From positions 7,660-13,513 of the forward strand of contig MELI01000073.1 of NCBI GenBank assembly GCA_001767575.1: 5,854 nucleotides of DNA, given 5' to 3'. Position 1 is the stretch's first letter. Each line of letters starts with the position of its first letter. The notes beneath the pieces are model-generated. The model saw only the letters and a list, made by a program, of their open reading frames with translations, did no database searches and had not been told where the DNA came from. The stretch comes from Candidatus Aquicultor primus. GTDB lineage: Bacteria > Actinomycetota > Aquicultoria > Aquicultorales > Aquicultoraceae. A program made the translations under genes and the position numbers. Shown here in pieces: positions 5,446-5,854 of this stretch.

Positions 5446-5652
5446 TCTTAACAGTCTCCATTCGTTTAGTCTCGCAGCGGCTTGGTCTGTTATTATGCCT
5501 TAACGGTGCTATCTTAAATATACTAAGGAAACAGCCTGTTTAATGCAAGAACAATGGCAGATATTGTGAAAAAGTGAAGGTTGTTTAAGCTCGTTGTTTA
5601 GTGAGACCGTTGAGCTGCTCAGCGTTGTGTGGTAGTGTAGTGCGCTCTGTCG
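5446..5652. other. Spacer upstream of the DUF1015 gene
   Basis: These 207 bp hold no gene or RNA that I can recognise. They contain a weak leftward promoter candidate, a 13-bp direct repeat (GTTGTTTA at 5580-5587 and 5593-5600), and a small dyad TGAGC-T-GCTCA (5611-5621). No T-tailed terminator for the gene to the right was seen. Confidence 0.5.
5520..5548 (-). promoter_or_regulatory. Weak promoter candidate for the DUF1015 gene
   Basis: On the minus strand TTGCAT (5543-5548), a 17-bp spacer and TAGTAT (5520-5525) lie about 75 bp before the TTG start. Matches are 3 of 6 and 4 of 6 to the sigma-70 boxes, so support is weak. Confidence 0.3.
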
Positions 5653-5854
5653 CTAGCCGGCTCGCCGAGGGCGGCCAAGCTCTTTTCTTTGCCGCCCTTC
5701 AGGGGTCGCAACGGGGATTGATTTTGCTGCCGGCGCTCTCTCTGGTATTGCCGCTTTTCGGGCCTGGCGCGAGTTTTGCGCGCGCGCAGCGAGCGCCGTG
5801 TCGAGTCGGACGATGTAGCCTTCGCCGAACCTTCCGCCGAGCACGCTGCCGGCT
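5653..5854 (-). CDS. Possible C-terminal end of a leftward gene cut by the window edge
   Basis: A minus-strand frame enters at the right edge (reading AGSVLGGRFGEGYIVRLD) and ends at TAG 5653-5655, giving about 66 residues. After RLD the sequence is rich in Ala, Arg, Lys, Pro and Gln (ALAARAQNSRQARKAAIPE), which looks like a basic disordered tail. I do not recognise the family. The region is GC-rich and a plus-strand frame is also open across it to the edge, so the strand is not certain. A GTG at 5842-5844 could serve as a start, but no Shine-Dalgarno can be judged that close to the edge. The reading is preferred because it has a normal stop and the same direction as the DUF1015 gene. Confidence 0.4.
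   Translation of the reverse strand, partial: AGSVLGGRFGEGYIVRLDTALAARAQNSRQARKAAIPERAPAAKSIPVATPEGRQRKELGRPRRAG
5668..5698. repeat. 8-bp inverted repeat in the GC-rich right end
   Basis: AGGGCGGC (5668-5675) and GCCGCCCT (5691-5698) are exact reverse complements around a 15-nt loop. It lies just inside the 3' end of the possible leftward gene. No T-run follows in either direction, so a terminator role is not supported. Confidence 0.5.

Noticed and set aside
5611..5621. TGAGC-T-GCTCA hairpin as a terminator
   Set aside because: The stem is only 5 bp with a single-base loop, and there is no T-tract on either strand.

Overview
The window looks like bacterial chromosome of moderate G+C from an anaerobe. 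It carries a molybdopterin oxidoreductase with no export signal, a small ferredoxin, a gene with an in-frame UGA that reads best as a selenoprotein, and a DUF1015 protein. Strong AGGAGG ribosome binding sites and TTG or other non-ATG starts occur. A deep-branching actinobacterial or clostridial-type anaerobe would fit, but this is inference from gene content; no rRNA or marker gene is present.

Left part (1-2368): a divergent pair. Leftward, the first 95 codons of a protein with a PP-loop-like motif leave the window at base 1. It has an ideal AGGAGG but no NTG start codon, and its only candidate start is ATT (283-285). Rightward, a 646-residue DMSO-reductase-family molybdoenzyme (428-2368) has a C-x3-C-x3-C-x27-C iron-sulfur motif and a candidate cysteine Mo ligand.

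Middle (2369-3014): a spacer of about 330 bp without a confident gene holds a 10-bp inverted repeat and a plausible promoter. A 104-residue membrane protein of unknown function follows.

Centre of interest (3090-4149): a promoter with a perfect TTGACA -35 box has its -10 region buried in the palindrome ATACCC-TAGG-GGGTAT, which resembles a CsoR/CstR-family operator. It drives a compact three-gene operon: an atypical seven-cysteine ferredoxin, a cysteine-free helical protein, and a 107-residue thioredoxin-fold-like protein with the motif SCGFGUG. A hairpin placed as a bacterial SECIS follows the UGA directly. Both internal junctions have the form TAGGAGG, with the stop codon overlapping the next Shine-Dalgarno. 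A 16-bp degenerate tandem repeat begins at the last sense codon and stop codon of the selenoprotein gene. A bidirectional terminator then separates this operon from the convergent DUF1015 gene. Working hypothesis (inference): a metal- or persulfide-responsive redox operon in which a selenol/thiol protein and a ferredoxin act together.

Right part (4150-5854): a DUF1015 gene on the minus strand starting at TTG, a 207-bp spacer with only weak signals, and at the edge the probable C-terminal end of another leftward gene.
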